Of a DNA stretch of 64,000 nucleotides, positions 53,234 to 63,043 are shown piece after piece. Made by a program: the position numbers and the translations under genes. Position 1 is the stretch's first letter; each line of letters begins with the position of its first letter. The notes below the pieces were generated by a model, which was not told the DNA's origin, made no database searches, and was given only the letters and a program-made list of their open reading frames with translations. The DNA is from Rhizoclosmatium globosum. Taxonomy: Eukaryota; Chytridiomycota; Chytridiomycetes; Chytridiales; Chytriomycetaceae. The DNA lies in assembly GCA_002104985.1 (NCBI GenBank), contig MCGO01000083.1, positions 1-64,000 of the forward strand. The letters are read 5' to 3'.

Positions 53234-55694
53234 TCAATCTTCCTCCTCCTCGTCGTCATCCCCTCCCAACTCATCCAAATCAGCATCCTCATCGAAATCA
53301 GGATCCTCTTCCTCTTCATCCTCCGCATACTCTTCCTCCTCCTCTTCCTCCCCAAACTCATCACTGTCCAAATCCTCATCCTCATCCATCTCATCATCTT
53401 CGTCTTCGTCGTCATCATCCCCTTCCATCTCTTCATCATACACAACAACCCCGTCAACATCATCATCCTCATCATCCCCCGAGAACTGTGCGCGTGATTG
53501 ACGAAGCGCGATTTGCGATGTGACAAGGTCAAGCCGTCCAGAGAGTTTCAAGAGTTTCGTGAATGTTTCTGAACGTGTTGTTAAGGTTGCATGGAGGGTG
53601 CTCAAGTGGCTCACGAGACTTGGGTTCTTGAATGCAATAGATTTTAGTTTTCAACAATCTTGGAGGAAAGTGAATGACTTACAGTCATGAGGAAGGCGGC
53701 ATGGCAGATGACAACGGCGCGGATCCATTCAATCAGGCTCTTTGCGCGGGTTGGACGCATTTGGAGACGTACTGTTAGGAGGTTTAGGAGAGGCACGACT
53801 TGTGCTGCTGGAAGCCTTTTGATGGTTGCAGTAATAACGACTGGGTCTGAAACTTGCAGACACTGTTCCAGTAACTGTGTGTCTCCTGAGTGGATACTTT
53901 GTGTGAGCAGGTTGTGTAATGAAGTTGCAGTAGGAGTTTTGAGGAGGTCGTGTCTCTTTCCGGAGAAGGGCCGTTTGGTTGCTGTTTCATCGGCGAGAGA
54001 CAAGTTCAGGGTTTGGAGGCGGTCTTGGAGAGATGGTTCTTGGGATGCAGCTGCAGAAGATGCTGATTGCGCGGCGAGGTTCAATGAGAGTGGAGTTGTG
54101 GATGTAATGAGTTTTGAAGTGGCGGATTCAGTGTATGCTTTTGTTTTTGACATCTATGCAATGGTGTGAGTGAATTATGGTTGAAATCGCATTGCAGTTC
54201 GGTATTGATTGCAGTCATCCGAGCACCTATTTTCTTTCCATTCGCTTCGCGAAAGTACGTTCGCTTCGCTCACAGCCCCCAAAGCTCACCCCGCCTGCCG
54301 CGAGACTGGCTCGCTGTTATGATTGACGATCTTTTCGACTCCGTCAATTTATTTCCAACTCCGTCGATGTATCGTTCGCTGCCCACGAGGATTGACGATC
54401 TTTTTGACTCGATCGTATTATCGCTCGCTGGCTACGCATAGGATAATTGCTCACTTCGCTCGTCCATCCACGTTCTTTGCTCAGTCATGAGCTCCTTTCA
54501 ACATTTTCAACTCACCATCTGCTTGGCTTGCAACTCATTGACACCAACAAAAGTATTTCCCTTCATGGCACGGACAATTTCAATAGCACCTTTCACCAGT
54601 TCATCATCTCCTTCAGTCCCATCTTCCGAGTGATCTTTCTGGAGTACCGAAACACGTTCAAAGGAGGGACGGAGGGTAGATCCGTAAGCAAACAGAATAG
54701 AATCTGCTGAATCGAAAGTGGCGGCAAGGATAGGAGCAGGACGGGAAGGAACACTTTCGTCGATTTGATTTGTTTTTGAGTCGACCGACACAATTTTGAC
54801 GGATACAGTAGAAACAGGAGGTTTTGTGAGAGTTTGTTGATGAGAGTTTGTAGAAGAGCTCTTGTCTGAATTCTTTTTCTTTTTGGGGGTAGGTTCAGCA
54901 GAGGCAGCGGTGGCAGAAGAGACATTGTCCCAAAGAGCCAAGAGACCATCTTCCGTGACAGCAGCGACCTTCTTTCCCAATCCAACCACTGAAACCGGAG
55001 CACTTTCCAGAGTAAGAGCAGACGAGTTTGCGCCCTTCACAATATCCCACACGGCAATAAACCTGTCCTGTTTCGCCGCCGAGACACACGTGTTTGCATC
55101 CGAGAGAAGCAGGGACGAGACCTGCGTTGCATGGCCCGTAAACTCCTTCACGAGCACACACGACTTTGCATCCAAGTTCAATTTGAGCACGGCCACGCGG
55201 GTGCCCGCCACCGCCAGAGACATTGACACGGCATCAAAGAACAGTGCGGACGGGTTCTTGATTGTTGTTTTGTGAGTAAAGACTTGTGATTTTGAGGTTG
55301 TGTCGAAGAGGGAGACGATTCCGTTTGTCGACACGGCGGCCACTTTCGAGTCGGACACAAAGGCGATCGCAGCGACGGCGGCCGAGGACGAGGAAGCGGA
55401 AGAAGAAAGAGCGAGTGGCTTCGAGGCAGCGACAGAGGCAGCGACAAGTGGCGCTACAAAGACAGCGCCACTTTGCGTGCCAAATGCGACAAGTTGGTCG
55501 GCGACTGCGACGCACGTGGCCTTGTTTGTTTGATTGTTTGATGAAGAAGAAGAAGAAGAAGAAGAAGAAGCGAACACAACACTGCCACTCGTCACTTCGA
55601 CAACAGTCACCGCGTGCGTCACACTGACACTGCCAAAGAACCGACCATCGCCTGAGAAGGATGTCGAGAGGAACGCCGCGTCAGGTGAAACCAT
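53234..55694 (-). CDS. UTP5: U3 snoRNP (t-UTP) protein WDR43/Utp5
   Basis: Start ATG 55694 (MVSPDAAFLSTSFSGDGRFF). Exon 1 is an N-terminal WD40 propeller: AIAFVSDSKVAAVSTNGIVS, LFD, FTGHATQVSSLLLSDANTCV, DRFIAVWDIVKG, VAAVTEDGLLALWD, separated by Ser runs coded by GAA/CTT triplets. After a 362-nt intron (54154-54515) the second exon encodes the Utp12 domain (SLHNLLTQSIHSGDTQLLEQ, CLQVSDPVVITATIKRL, VVPLLNLLTVRLQMRPTRAK, SLIEWIRAVVICHAAFLMT). The third exon closes it (LVSHLSTLHATLTTRSETF, TKLLKLSGRLDLVTSQI) and adds a ~90-residue Asp/Glu tail. WDR43/Utp5 binds nascent pre-rRNA in the small-subunit processome and supports rDNA transcription in the nucleolus. WD40 plus Utp12 plus acidic tail fits Utp5 better than Utp4, Utp12 or Utp13. 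Confidence 0.85.
54154..54515 (-). repeat. Long WDR43 intron with tandem and dispersed repeats
   Basis: This intron (donor GTGAGTTG at 54515, acceptor TGCATAG ending at 54154) holds a direct repeat of about 25 bases, GATTGACGATCTTTT[C/T]GACTC, at 54321-54345 and 54390-54414 (period 69). It also holds several TTCGCTTCGC / CTCGCT words, and GTTCGCTTCGCTCACAG at 54259-54275, the reverse complement of the word in the C2H2 intron at 40591-40607. Neither end shows a target-site duplication that I can see. Confidence 0.65.
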
Positions 55695-55778
55695 CTTGGG
55701 TGTTGGTGGTGGTTGGTGGTCAAAAGTGTCAGAGGAAAAAAAGAAAGAAAAGAGGGAACACCAACTACTGATACAGAC

Positions 55779-56215
55779 ATGGCTGATGCATCCCCTGTTG
55801 TGAACGCGTGCGGTGCTATTGGTGGGGGTTTGCTTGCTGTTTGTACTGCACCCCAACTGTATCAAATGTGGAAGACAAAGGTGCGATGTACTTGTGATTC
55901 TTGTTACTCTCTCTTAACAACAACCATCAGTCGGCTGACGATGTCTCTCTCTCTTTTACTATACTATACACTGCTGGTCTGACAATGTCGGCAATCTATA
56001 CGGGCCTAATTGGTGCTTGGGCGGGTGCAATTCCCTTGATCATCGAGTGTTTCTTTGGTCTGATTCTGATTACTGCAAAGATTGTCTTGACTTCAAAAAG
56101 TGAAAAGGAGAAGAAGAAGAAGATGGATGGAACAGAGGTTGAGTTAGTACAGGAAGGCAGTGTTCATTGTTGCGAACATTGCAAACGGAATCAGAGATGG
56201 GAAAACAGTCAATAG
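55779..56215 (+). CDS. Small PQ-loop membrane protein
   Basis: Start ATG 55779 (MADASPVVNACGAIGGGLLA). One intron (GTGCGATG...CATCAG, about 55882-55931) separates TAPQLYQMWKTK from SADDVSLSFTILYTAGL, so the classic PQ-loop motif (PQ..........K.S.DVS) is intact. The protein has about three membrane helices (GGGLLAVCTA; SLSFTILYTAGLTMSAIYTG; IPLIIECFFGLILITAKIVL) and a charged Cys/His tail (CCEHCKRNQRWENSQ). At about 128 residues it is half the size of MtN3/SWEET or cystinosin-type transporters, like the single-unit (SemiSWEET-sized) forms that work as dimers. Substrate unknown. It starts 84 bases from the WDR43 start, read divergently. Confidence 0.75.
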
Positions 56216-56496
56216 TGTAAATAGATATGCTTGAGCCATCTTGATTAGTTATATGTTATTGTGGGAGTGAATGGTTGTCTAATCCACTCCAGACCGATCA
56301 TAAGCTGGAAACTTCAGTTCTGGTCATGCGTATTTATTCACCACAGCCAACCCTTCTTCTTCCCATCCAAGTCATCTCTCAAATCCTTTTCTTTCCGTTT
56401 CCAAACCTTGACGTCATCAACACCAACCAAATGACGCATCGTCTCATTCCGTATCCTCCTCAAAGCCCGCTCCATCGTTACCGTATCATCTTCATT

Positions 56497-56732
56497 GAAT
56501 AATGACAACAGATGCACAAAGCAAAACTGATAGTAGAGTGCTCAACGAGTTTTTTGATTCAGCGAGTCCAGCATAAAAGAAACCAACTGCGGGGATTTGG
56601 ATAAACACGAGGACACTCTGCCTGATGGTTATATTCATGATAAGTGAAATAAAACACGGAATAACTAACGGAAGTGACTATCCAGGCAGTGTCTCCCGAG
56701 TTAAGAGGCGAGACATCTGTATTGTTTGTCAT
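56497..56732 (-). pseudogene. Ammonium transporter 5' fragment
   Basis: From ATG 56732 the minus strand reads MTNNTDVSPLNSGDTAWIVT S, then an intron (GTTAGT...GGCAG) placed exactly as in the intact copy, then SVLVFIQIPAVGFFYAGLAE, SKNSLSTLLSVLLCASVV. Similarity ends at about 56500, where a stop appears in place of WILFGYSLSF. Only about 67 residues (two helices) remain. Start, splice site and frame are undamaged, so the break is recent or artificial. The truncated copy at 5987-7072 lacks precisely this end of the protein. Confidence 0.75.
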
Positions 56733-56828
56733 CTCGAACTTTCTTAGATGGAAAAAACTTGAAAAAGAAGGGCTATATTTAGATATTCGACGCGTGTACA
56801 TTCTAAAATTAACATAGTAGCGAACGCA

Positions 56829-57716
56829 TCAAGATCGTATCCGTAGCCAGATCCCGTCGTCCGCTGGAGACATAAATCCAAGTAGCCGCAGCATCTGTTC
56901 TTCCTCATCATCCATCACATTAAACCCAGATATGATAAACTTTGTGATACTGCTATTTGGCAGTTCGAGAATCACACTTCGACGTGTTGTTGAATTTGCA
57001 TCAATCAGGTGAAGTTCTCGAAGTGAATTCAGCCTTGGTATCAAATGCGAAAACGGTACGATTTTACGAAAACACCTGAATGTCAGAGAGCGTAGTCGTG
57101 TGCAGTCAGGTAAAGCTTCAGCGAGCACATCTGGAGGAGCAACAATTTGTTGAGGGTTCATGATGACAAGAGCCTGCCTGCTCTTTGCTAGATCCTCGGG
57201 AGAAGAGCTCTCCTTGAATGAAAAGTACCAAGATATCGTATGCACGTCCTTCCCCAGCAACGACCAGTTATACAGTGACACCGGGTCCATGTACTCAAAC
57301 GCCAGCTCGACTCTCTTACAAACCAGCTTGTCCATCAAACAGATCTCGTCAAGTGGAACAAACGACATTCTCGCTGAGCAATTGTATCGTGTCAACAGCA
57401 CTGCCAATTCACCCAAAACCATTTCAAACCAACAATTCGCAAACTTGGATGATTTGCTCAAAAAAGAGCGTGGCCGATTCTGTCGATCCGCGGGAAATTG
57501 CCACAGTTCATTTGGGCGTTTGAGCAGGACAGTTCCTGCCTTAAAGAGGGTTATGGCAAAGTGGCTCAGGTGCGGCACAGATCGGAAGAAGCGAACGAGT
57601 GAAACACCGTCGAGATACGGGACGATCAAATCAAGTAGCTCTTGGGGCAGGGCTTCGATGGCGAACTTGGATGGTGGCGTGTTTTGGTTTGACATGTCCT
57701 TTTTATCATGATTCAT
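56829..57716 (-). CDS. F-box protein, paralogue of the gene at 9139-9960
   Basis: A single exon of 295 residues, ATG 57716. The F-box is at residues about 19-60 (EALPQELLDLIVPYLDGVSL, VRFFRSVPHLSHF). The rest contains LTRYNCSARMSFVPLDEIC, LLGKDVHTISWYFSFK, RLRSLTFRCFRKIVPFSHLI and LNSLRELHLIDANST, consistent with irregular leucine-rich repeats. Alignment by eye with the protein at 9139-9960 is continuous (LPQELLD, PYLD, GTVL/GTLL, LTRYNC), so they are duplicates now 47 kb apart. Likely an SCF adaptor; substrate unknown. Confidence 0.6.
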   Translation of the reverse strand: MNHDKKDMSNQNTPPSKFAIEALPQELLDLIVPYLDGVSLVRFFRSVPHLSHFAITLFKAGTVLLKRPNELWQFPADRQNRPRSFLSKSSKFANCWFEMVLGELAVLLTRYNCSARMSFVPLDEICLMDKLVCKRVELAFEYMDPVSLYNWSLLGKDVHTISWYFSFKESSSPEDLAKSRQALVIMNPQQIVAPPDVLAEALPDCTRLRSLTFRCFRKIVPFSHLIPRLNSLRELHLIDANSTTRRSVILELPNSSITKFIISGFNVMDDEEEQMLRLLGFMSPADDGIWLRIRS

Positions 57717-57790
57717 TACGACTGAAATACTATTGTTTATGACAAATGGGCATAATTATATTGATTGTATTGTACTACGGCTCTGGGCTA

Positions 57791-58432
57791 TCATGTCTGC
57801 TCCAGACCATTCTGTAGCCATTCCCGAAACCCTCCCTCACCAAACACACGTCCAAAACCATCTCCTCTATCCCCAGCCTCGACATCATCAGGCCCCATTG
57901 TCCAATACACATCTAGATTAAAAAATGTTCCCTCCGATTCAAATCCAGGATACAAAGGAGGTGGCGCCATCCATTCCCCATCCTTCTGCATATGCCGTCT
58001 ATCCGATGCAAATGTCTTGATGTATTCGTGTGCTTCAACAACGCGGTAATATCGATAGTACTTGGTCAATTCAGGATCGAGGATGGGCAGTGCAAGTTTT
58101 GAGTAGACTTCGGCAGTGGACGGAAAGGGCAGTGTGGAGTCCAAGTCGTACACTAGGAAACTGGTTGAAGACTGAATGATTGCAAAGACGTGGTAGTCCC
58201 ATACGACAGGGTTTCCTTTCGTTTGGTGCCAAATAGGGATGGATTTTGATGGATTGGAGACAAAGACAGCATATCCTTTTGTGTCAGAATGAAGCTGGGA
58301 TAATAGTTGTTTGAGAAGGAGCAGTGTGTTTTCTTCGCAGTAACAAGGCGTGTGGGTAAAGTCTGCTTTGGTTGTGGAAGACTCCATCATTCTTTGGTAG
58401 AAACCAATCATCAAAATACATCTCTTTATCAT
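57791..58432 (-). CDS. NTAQ1: Protein N-terminal glutamine amidohydrolase
   Basis: A single exon. The ATG at 58432 is only 9 bases from the upstream gene's stop; a later start at 58390 (MMESSTTKADFTHTPCYCEE) looks more natural and matches family length. Catalytic marks of the WDYHV family are present: FTHTPCYCEENTLLLL with the active Cys, IPIWHQTKGNPVVWDYHVFA with the His, and FLVYDLDSTLPFP with the Asp, plus FASDRRHM.K.G.W..PPP.YP. The enzyme deamidates N-terminal Gln to Glu, feeding the Arg/N-degron pathway. Found in animals, plants and early fungi, absent from yeast (which uses Nta1). Stop at 57791. Confidence 0.93.
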   Translation of the reverse strand: MIKRCILMIGFYQRMMESSTTKADFTHTPCYCEENTLLLLKQLLSQLHSDTKGYAVFVSNPSKSIPIWHQTKGNPVVWDYHVFAIIQSSTSFLVYDLDSTLPFPSTAEVYSKLALPILDPELTKYYRYYRVVEAHEYIKTFASDRRHMQKDGEWMAPPPLYPGFESEGTFFNLDVYWTMGPDDVEAGDRGDGFGRVFGEGGFREWLQNGLEQT

Positions 58433-58441
58433 TTCAGCGAG

Positions 58442-59064
58442 CTAATAACGAGTTGTCGTAAAGAAGAACGCGGCAAACACCACAGTCAATACAAAGGCCA
58501 GAGTCCATCCTTGATACCCAACACCAACTCGCCATACTCCAACACTATCTCCATTATTTTCAATAAACTTGTTCAAGTTATCTTCTGTCACCTCCTTCTC
58601 AATGAGTTGCTGGAGGACGCGTTTTCCATCATGGCTTATTTCATAGATTGTTGGAATCCGCGAAGCTTTCAAGAGCTTATGGTGCCTGTATAGATTATTC
58701 GGGTCTTTCCATTCGGCTCTATCTCCAGTTGGACACTCCAGGAGGGTGGCGTTAGATACTTTCTCAATCGCCTTTCGGATAAGCGGCATTCTACAACATC
58801 GTTCAATTATCAGTATTCTGAAACGTATCCTAATCAAAAGATCTTACCCAGCTCTTGAATCAGGACACCTGTGAGCCAACAAAGCAACATCAGTTTGGAT
58901 GACGCAATGCCCATGCAGCAACTACAAACTCACCAGGACTCCCCCGTTTCTGGGTCTTCGCTTCCAAAGGTCATAACAAACACTCGTCCACGCGCATCAG
59001 CAAGAGATGTTGCGAGAGTAAGGTCAAATTGGTGAAAGTTGTGAACGCGATGAACGATCGTCAT
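58442..59064 (-). CDS. TXNDC17-like thioredoxin-domain protein with C-terminal membrane anchor
   Basis: Start ATG 59064 (MTIVHRVHNFHQFDLTLATS). Exon 1 (58934-59064) gives RGRVFVMTFGSEDPETGESW. A 21-nt microexon (58848-58868) encodes CPDSRA, and exon 3 (from 58791) continues MPLIRKAIEKVSNATLLECP, GDRAEWKDPNNLYR, then RIPTIYEI. These match TXNDC17 (TRP14), whose active site is WCPDC and which has the KDPNN..R segment; here the second Cys is Ser (CPDS). Unlike TXNDC17, about 55 residues follow and end in one membrane helix (WTLAFVLTVVFAAFFFTTT). With the signal lacking, it would be tail-anchored facing the cytosol. A one-Cys site suggests monothiol or non-redox work. It sits just upstream of NTAQ1. 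Confidence 0.75.
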
Positions 59065-59320
59065 TTCAGAGATGGATTTTTTGGAGAATCTGAGAACGCC
59101 TCAACCTTTTTGGTATAAACTATTTCATATTCGATTCTACGTTATGAAATCAACAGGAAACAAGACTCCCTCAAACTTAACGATCATGGAACGCCTGCAC
59201 CTTACGTCTGAACTTTAATTCGCCTCTCACTGAAACAACATTGTTATATTCTTTCAGTCTTGCATTGCAAATTAATTTTGACCCAAACGTGCTTTGCATT
59301 CTTGCACCCACACTGTACAC

Positions 59321-62300
59321 ATGGATGGATCCTTGGACAAGGCTGAAATGGTCAAAATGGCCAGAAAGAAGGTACGATACTTCCTGCATTTAAGCCGTGT
59401 ATAGTAAGCTAAAGCCTTGAAACAGCTCTCCAAGTTCCAACTGAAGCGGTCTTCGCCCATCCCACCAATCGCATCCACAACCACATCATCTTTAACTCCG
59501 ACTATTCAAACGCCGCAGTTTGAAGCCCCGTCACACACTTCCAATCATTCAATCTCTCCATCAAACACACTCAACAACCCCCGCTTTACCGCATCCCAAA
59601 CCACTGAGTCATTCACTTCACCTACTTCACATACAAATATTGTGCGGCAGACGGGAACAATGACAAACAGTTACGAGAGGGGGCCCGATGGTGACAGGGT
59701 CTATGTTGTGAAACACGTTGAACGGAAGAAGAAGACGGTGCATCGGACTGGTACTAGGTAAGATCTATCGTTTATTATATAGCAGAAGAGACTAACTATC
59801 TTGTGGTAGCACTCCTTCAATGGCAGACATTGAGGAACGGAAGGCACAAGTGAATCAGCTCACTGCTCAAGTATGTATCCAATCTAAAATCTAATGCTAC
59901 GTACCTAAATGTTCTTGATTCAGCTTGCATCCATCACGACCGCTCTTCTCGCGAAAAGCCCCACTCCTCAAATCACAAACTTACCTACATCGCCAGTTCA
60001 TTCACCCACGCAAAACAACCAACAACTCACCCTTATACCCCCGTCCAACAATTCGCAACAACTACAACCATCGCAACTTATACCCACCATACCCACCACC
60101 GAACACATCCAACTTGCATCCCTCCAGAATAAACTCGACAACCAGACCCAAGAACTAACTCTCCTTCGATCCGTCATCCGTGCATGCGCAGAAAAAGAAT
60201 TCGATCCATCAGTCGTTCAGAATGGTACTTTGGAGGCTGTGAAGGCGTGGGGTGTGGGACTTGCTCGACGGGTGCGAGAGATGGAAGCTGGTGGAGGGAG
60301 CAATATTGGTCAAGGTTTACCCATACGTCGAGGAAGTACTGACGCGCGCACGATTGAGACTCAGACGTGGGAAGTTGGTGTTGAAGATGAAACCAAGGAA
60401 GGAAGGAACGCGAGGGAACTGGAGCAGGCACTGAAACTTTTGAGTGAGCAGAATGCGCGGCTTCGTGTTGATTTAGAAAAGAGTCGGGATGGAGAAGGTG
60501 TGCGGATGTTGCAGGACCAAGTTGTGGCTCTGAAAGTGGCGGCAAAGGAGATGGAAGCGACGATAAAGACGCTTGAAGTTGAGAATTTGGATTTAAGGCG
60601 GACACGGAGTCCTGGCGTTGAGAGCGACGATGGTTCACTGTATATGCTGAATGGAACTGGTTCGAGCAGGACGACTGAACTTACGCGGCGGTTGCAAGAT
60701 GCTGTTCGGAAAGTGGATGAATTGGAATCAGTCAACGCACGGTTGGCAAAAGATAATTCATTGTTACGAGAGGATTATGAAGGCGTCTCACGACAACTTG
60801 AAGAAAGTGTTCGGGATCAGACTGAAGCAAAGCAGGCGATTCATGAAGGTGCAGCCAGTATCAAAAAGCTGAAGGAAGAAATGACAAAGAAAGATCACGA
60901 TCTAGCTGCTTTGAAAGCTCAGTGGGATAAAGAACGTTTACGATGGATTGAGGAACGGAAACAAAGTATCGAGGCATCGGCAGCAAATGCTGTTTCTGCT
61001 GGTGCGGTGGAAGCAGTGGAACACTTACAAATTGAAGTCAACAAGTACAAGCGGGAGTCTGAACGTAGAAATCTTGAGTTTCAGGAGCGGGAAGCTGAGT
61101 TCAAAGCCAAAATCGGTGTTTTGGAGGAAACCATTCAAGCTATGGAACGGGAGAGACTTACGAATCTGAATTCAATATCAACGTCGGACATTCGTTCGGT
61201 TAGTGCTGAAACTCGCGTCGTTGAGCTAGAGAAAGCACTTGAACTAAAGGACATGGATCTTGCAACGTTGAAATCAGACTCACGATTGCGAATTGCAGAA
61301 CTTGAAAACGCTCTGCGACATGCACAAGAATCATCGTCAACTTCAAAGGAAGACCAAACCAAAATTCATGCGCTCGAAACTGCTCTTGAAATGCTCGAAA
61401 CTGAGACGACCGCACTTCTTCAAGAACGTGACGAATTACTTGAACAGCTGGAATCAACTTCTCCATCAGCCGCTGCCGCCGACCCCCTGATTCTGCAAAC
61501 GCTGCGATCGGAAAATGAGCATCTCTCTGAAGCTATTCAATCCCTCACCCAAGATCTTGAAGCCGCTTATACCCGCCATGCTGAACTGAATCGGAAACTT
61601 AAAGAGTCGAATAACAGCTCGGACTCAATTCCTCTCGCAGAATATAACGCCGTTATCGCCAAACACGAATACGACGTTGACAGACTCTGTCACCAACTGG
61701 AAACCATGAAAGACCGGTACCACGCGTCTCAGGCGAAATCGCAAAGCCTTCTTGACGCGCTCAACAGAACAGAAGGTGACCTTGCACGACTCAGATTATC
61801 CCAAGCCGACATCGGGAACACCATCCTCCAAAAGGGAGACGCGACAGAAAGCAAGGACTTGATTACGAGTCTTCAAAACCGGAACCATGAGTTGGCCAAA
61901 GAGCTCTTGGAGACAAAAGAAGAGCTTTCTGAAGTACAAGCTGACTTTGAGGGGCTCAAGATGCGTGTTTATGAAGGACTTGTTGCTGTGAAGGAGGCTG
62001 GGGAAGTGAAACGCGAGCTTGAAGATTTGAAGAATAAGTTTTTGAGAGAGAAGGAGGTTTGGGGGTTGAAGGAACGTGCACTGTATAGTGCGACTGAGAA
62101 GTTGCAGGCTGATTATGCGGGGTTGGTTAAAATGATTGGTTTGGTTCAACGGATTATCTGGGACTCTGCTGAAGGAAAAGCTGGGTGGAATCGAGGTGTT
62201 GGCGCGGAACGAGTTGAAGATGTTGATGTTGCTGGGTGGGTTCGCTGGATGGTTGATGCGCATGGCAAGCTTGCCAAAGACCTGGAACAAACGCACGAAT

Positions 62301-62971
62301 TGCTTGACGTTCAGCATGAGAAGATTGAGAGTGTTATGAGTTCGGCGGGAGTTTCGAGGCGCAGTGGATCACCGACTGGGGGCGAGGGAAGAAGGACTAG
62401 AGGGCTTCCCAGTGAGAAAGCGCTGCAAATGAGCTCTTTGGGGACTTCATCGTCAAGTATGAACGCACTCATCAATAGTTGGTCGAACAGTGTTGGTGTC
62501 GCAGGGTACAGTTCCCATGACAATATTTCATCTCAAGGATCGATTATTGAGGGTGGAGAAGGCGTTCCGGATATTGTTCTGCCGCTTCCACTGGGACCAG
62601 ACAAGAAGGGATCCATGGATAAAATGCAGGCAACCATGAAGAAGCTCATGTCTCGAAACGTGTCTCTACAACAACGGCTACACACTATCGAAGCTCAGCT
62701 AGAACATCAAATCAAGAGTAACTCTGAAATCAAGAAAATGTTGGTTGATTCAACACTGGGTGGAAGCAAAGTACCTGTGCTGGAGCAATATAATGACGCG
62801 CTTATCGAGATTGGCGCGTTGAGGAGTGAAGTTGAACATTGGAGGGCAAGACACGATGAGCTGGAAGCAGTAGTTGAAGGAGTGGTGTTAGAAAAGAGTT
62901 CGTTGAAGGAAGCATCATCGACAGACTCACTAGCAATCAAACAGTCTGAATTGGAAGGAATAGAAAGCTAA
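59321..62971 (+). CDS. Long coiled-coil protein, golgin-like
   Basis: Start ATG 59321: MDGSLDKAEMVKMARKK, then an intron (59375-59426) and LSKFQLKRSSP. The KxxMVKMARKKLSKFQ opening recalls the conserved N-terminal K..AA.KKL..FQ stretch of golgins. Two further introns (about 59760-59808 and 59871-59924) flank TPSMADIEERKAQVNQLTAQ. The main exon of ~1,010 residues is nearly all heptad-like coiled coil (e.g. ELEQALKLLSEQNARLRVDL; LEKALELKDMDLATLKSDSR), broken by a Ser/Gly-rich stretch near 62340-62560, and ends in another coil. It is probably a vesicle tether or centrosome/Golgi scaffold. Coiled coils align to many unrelated proteins, so the golgin label is tentative. Confidence 0.55.
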
Positions 62972-63043
62972 ATAAACGCGATATCTAATTGAGTTTTAAT
63001 TAAATTGTATTTCGAATCGGAATAGTCGGAACATTGAAAAGAG

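Noticed and set aside
55286..55803. Arg-rich and Glu-rich frames on the plus strand
   Set aside because: They are antisense to the WD40 exon of WDR43 and reflect its Ser-coding triplet runs.
57791..59064. NTAQ1 and the TXNDC17-like gene as an operon (9-base gap)
   Set aside because: Fungal genes are normally monocistronic, the closeness depends on taking the earliest NTAQ1 ATG, and a start 42 bases later is more natural.
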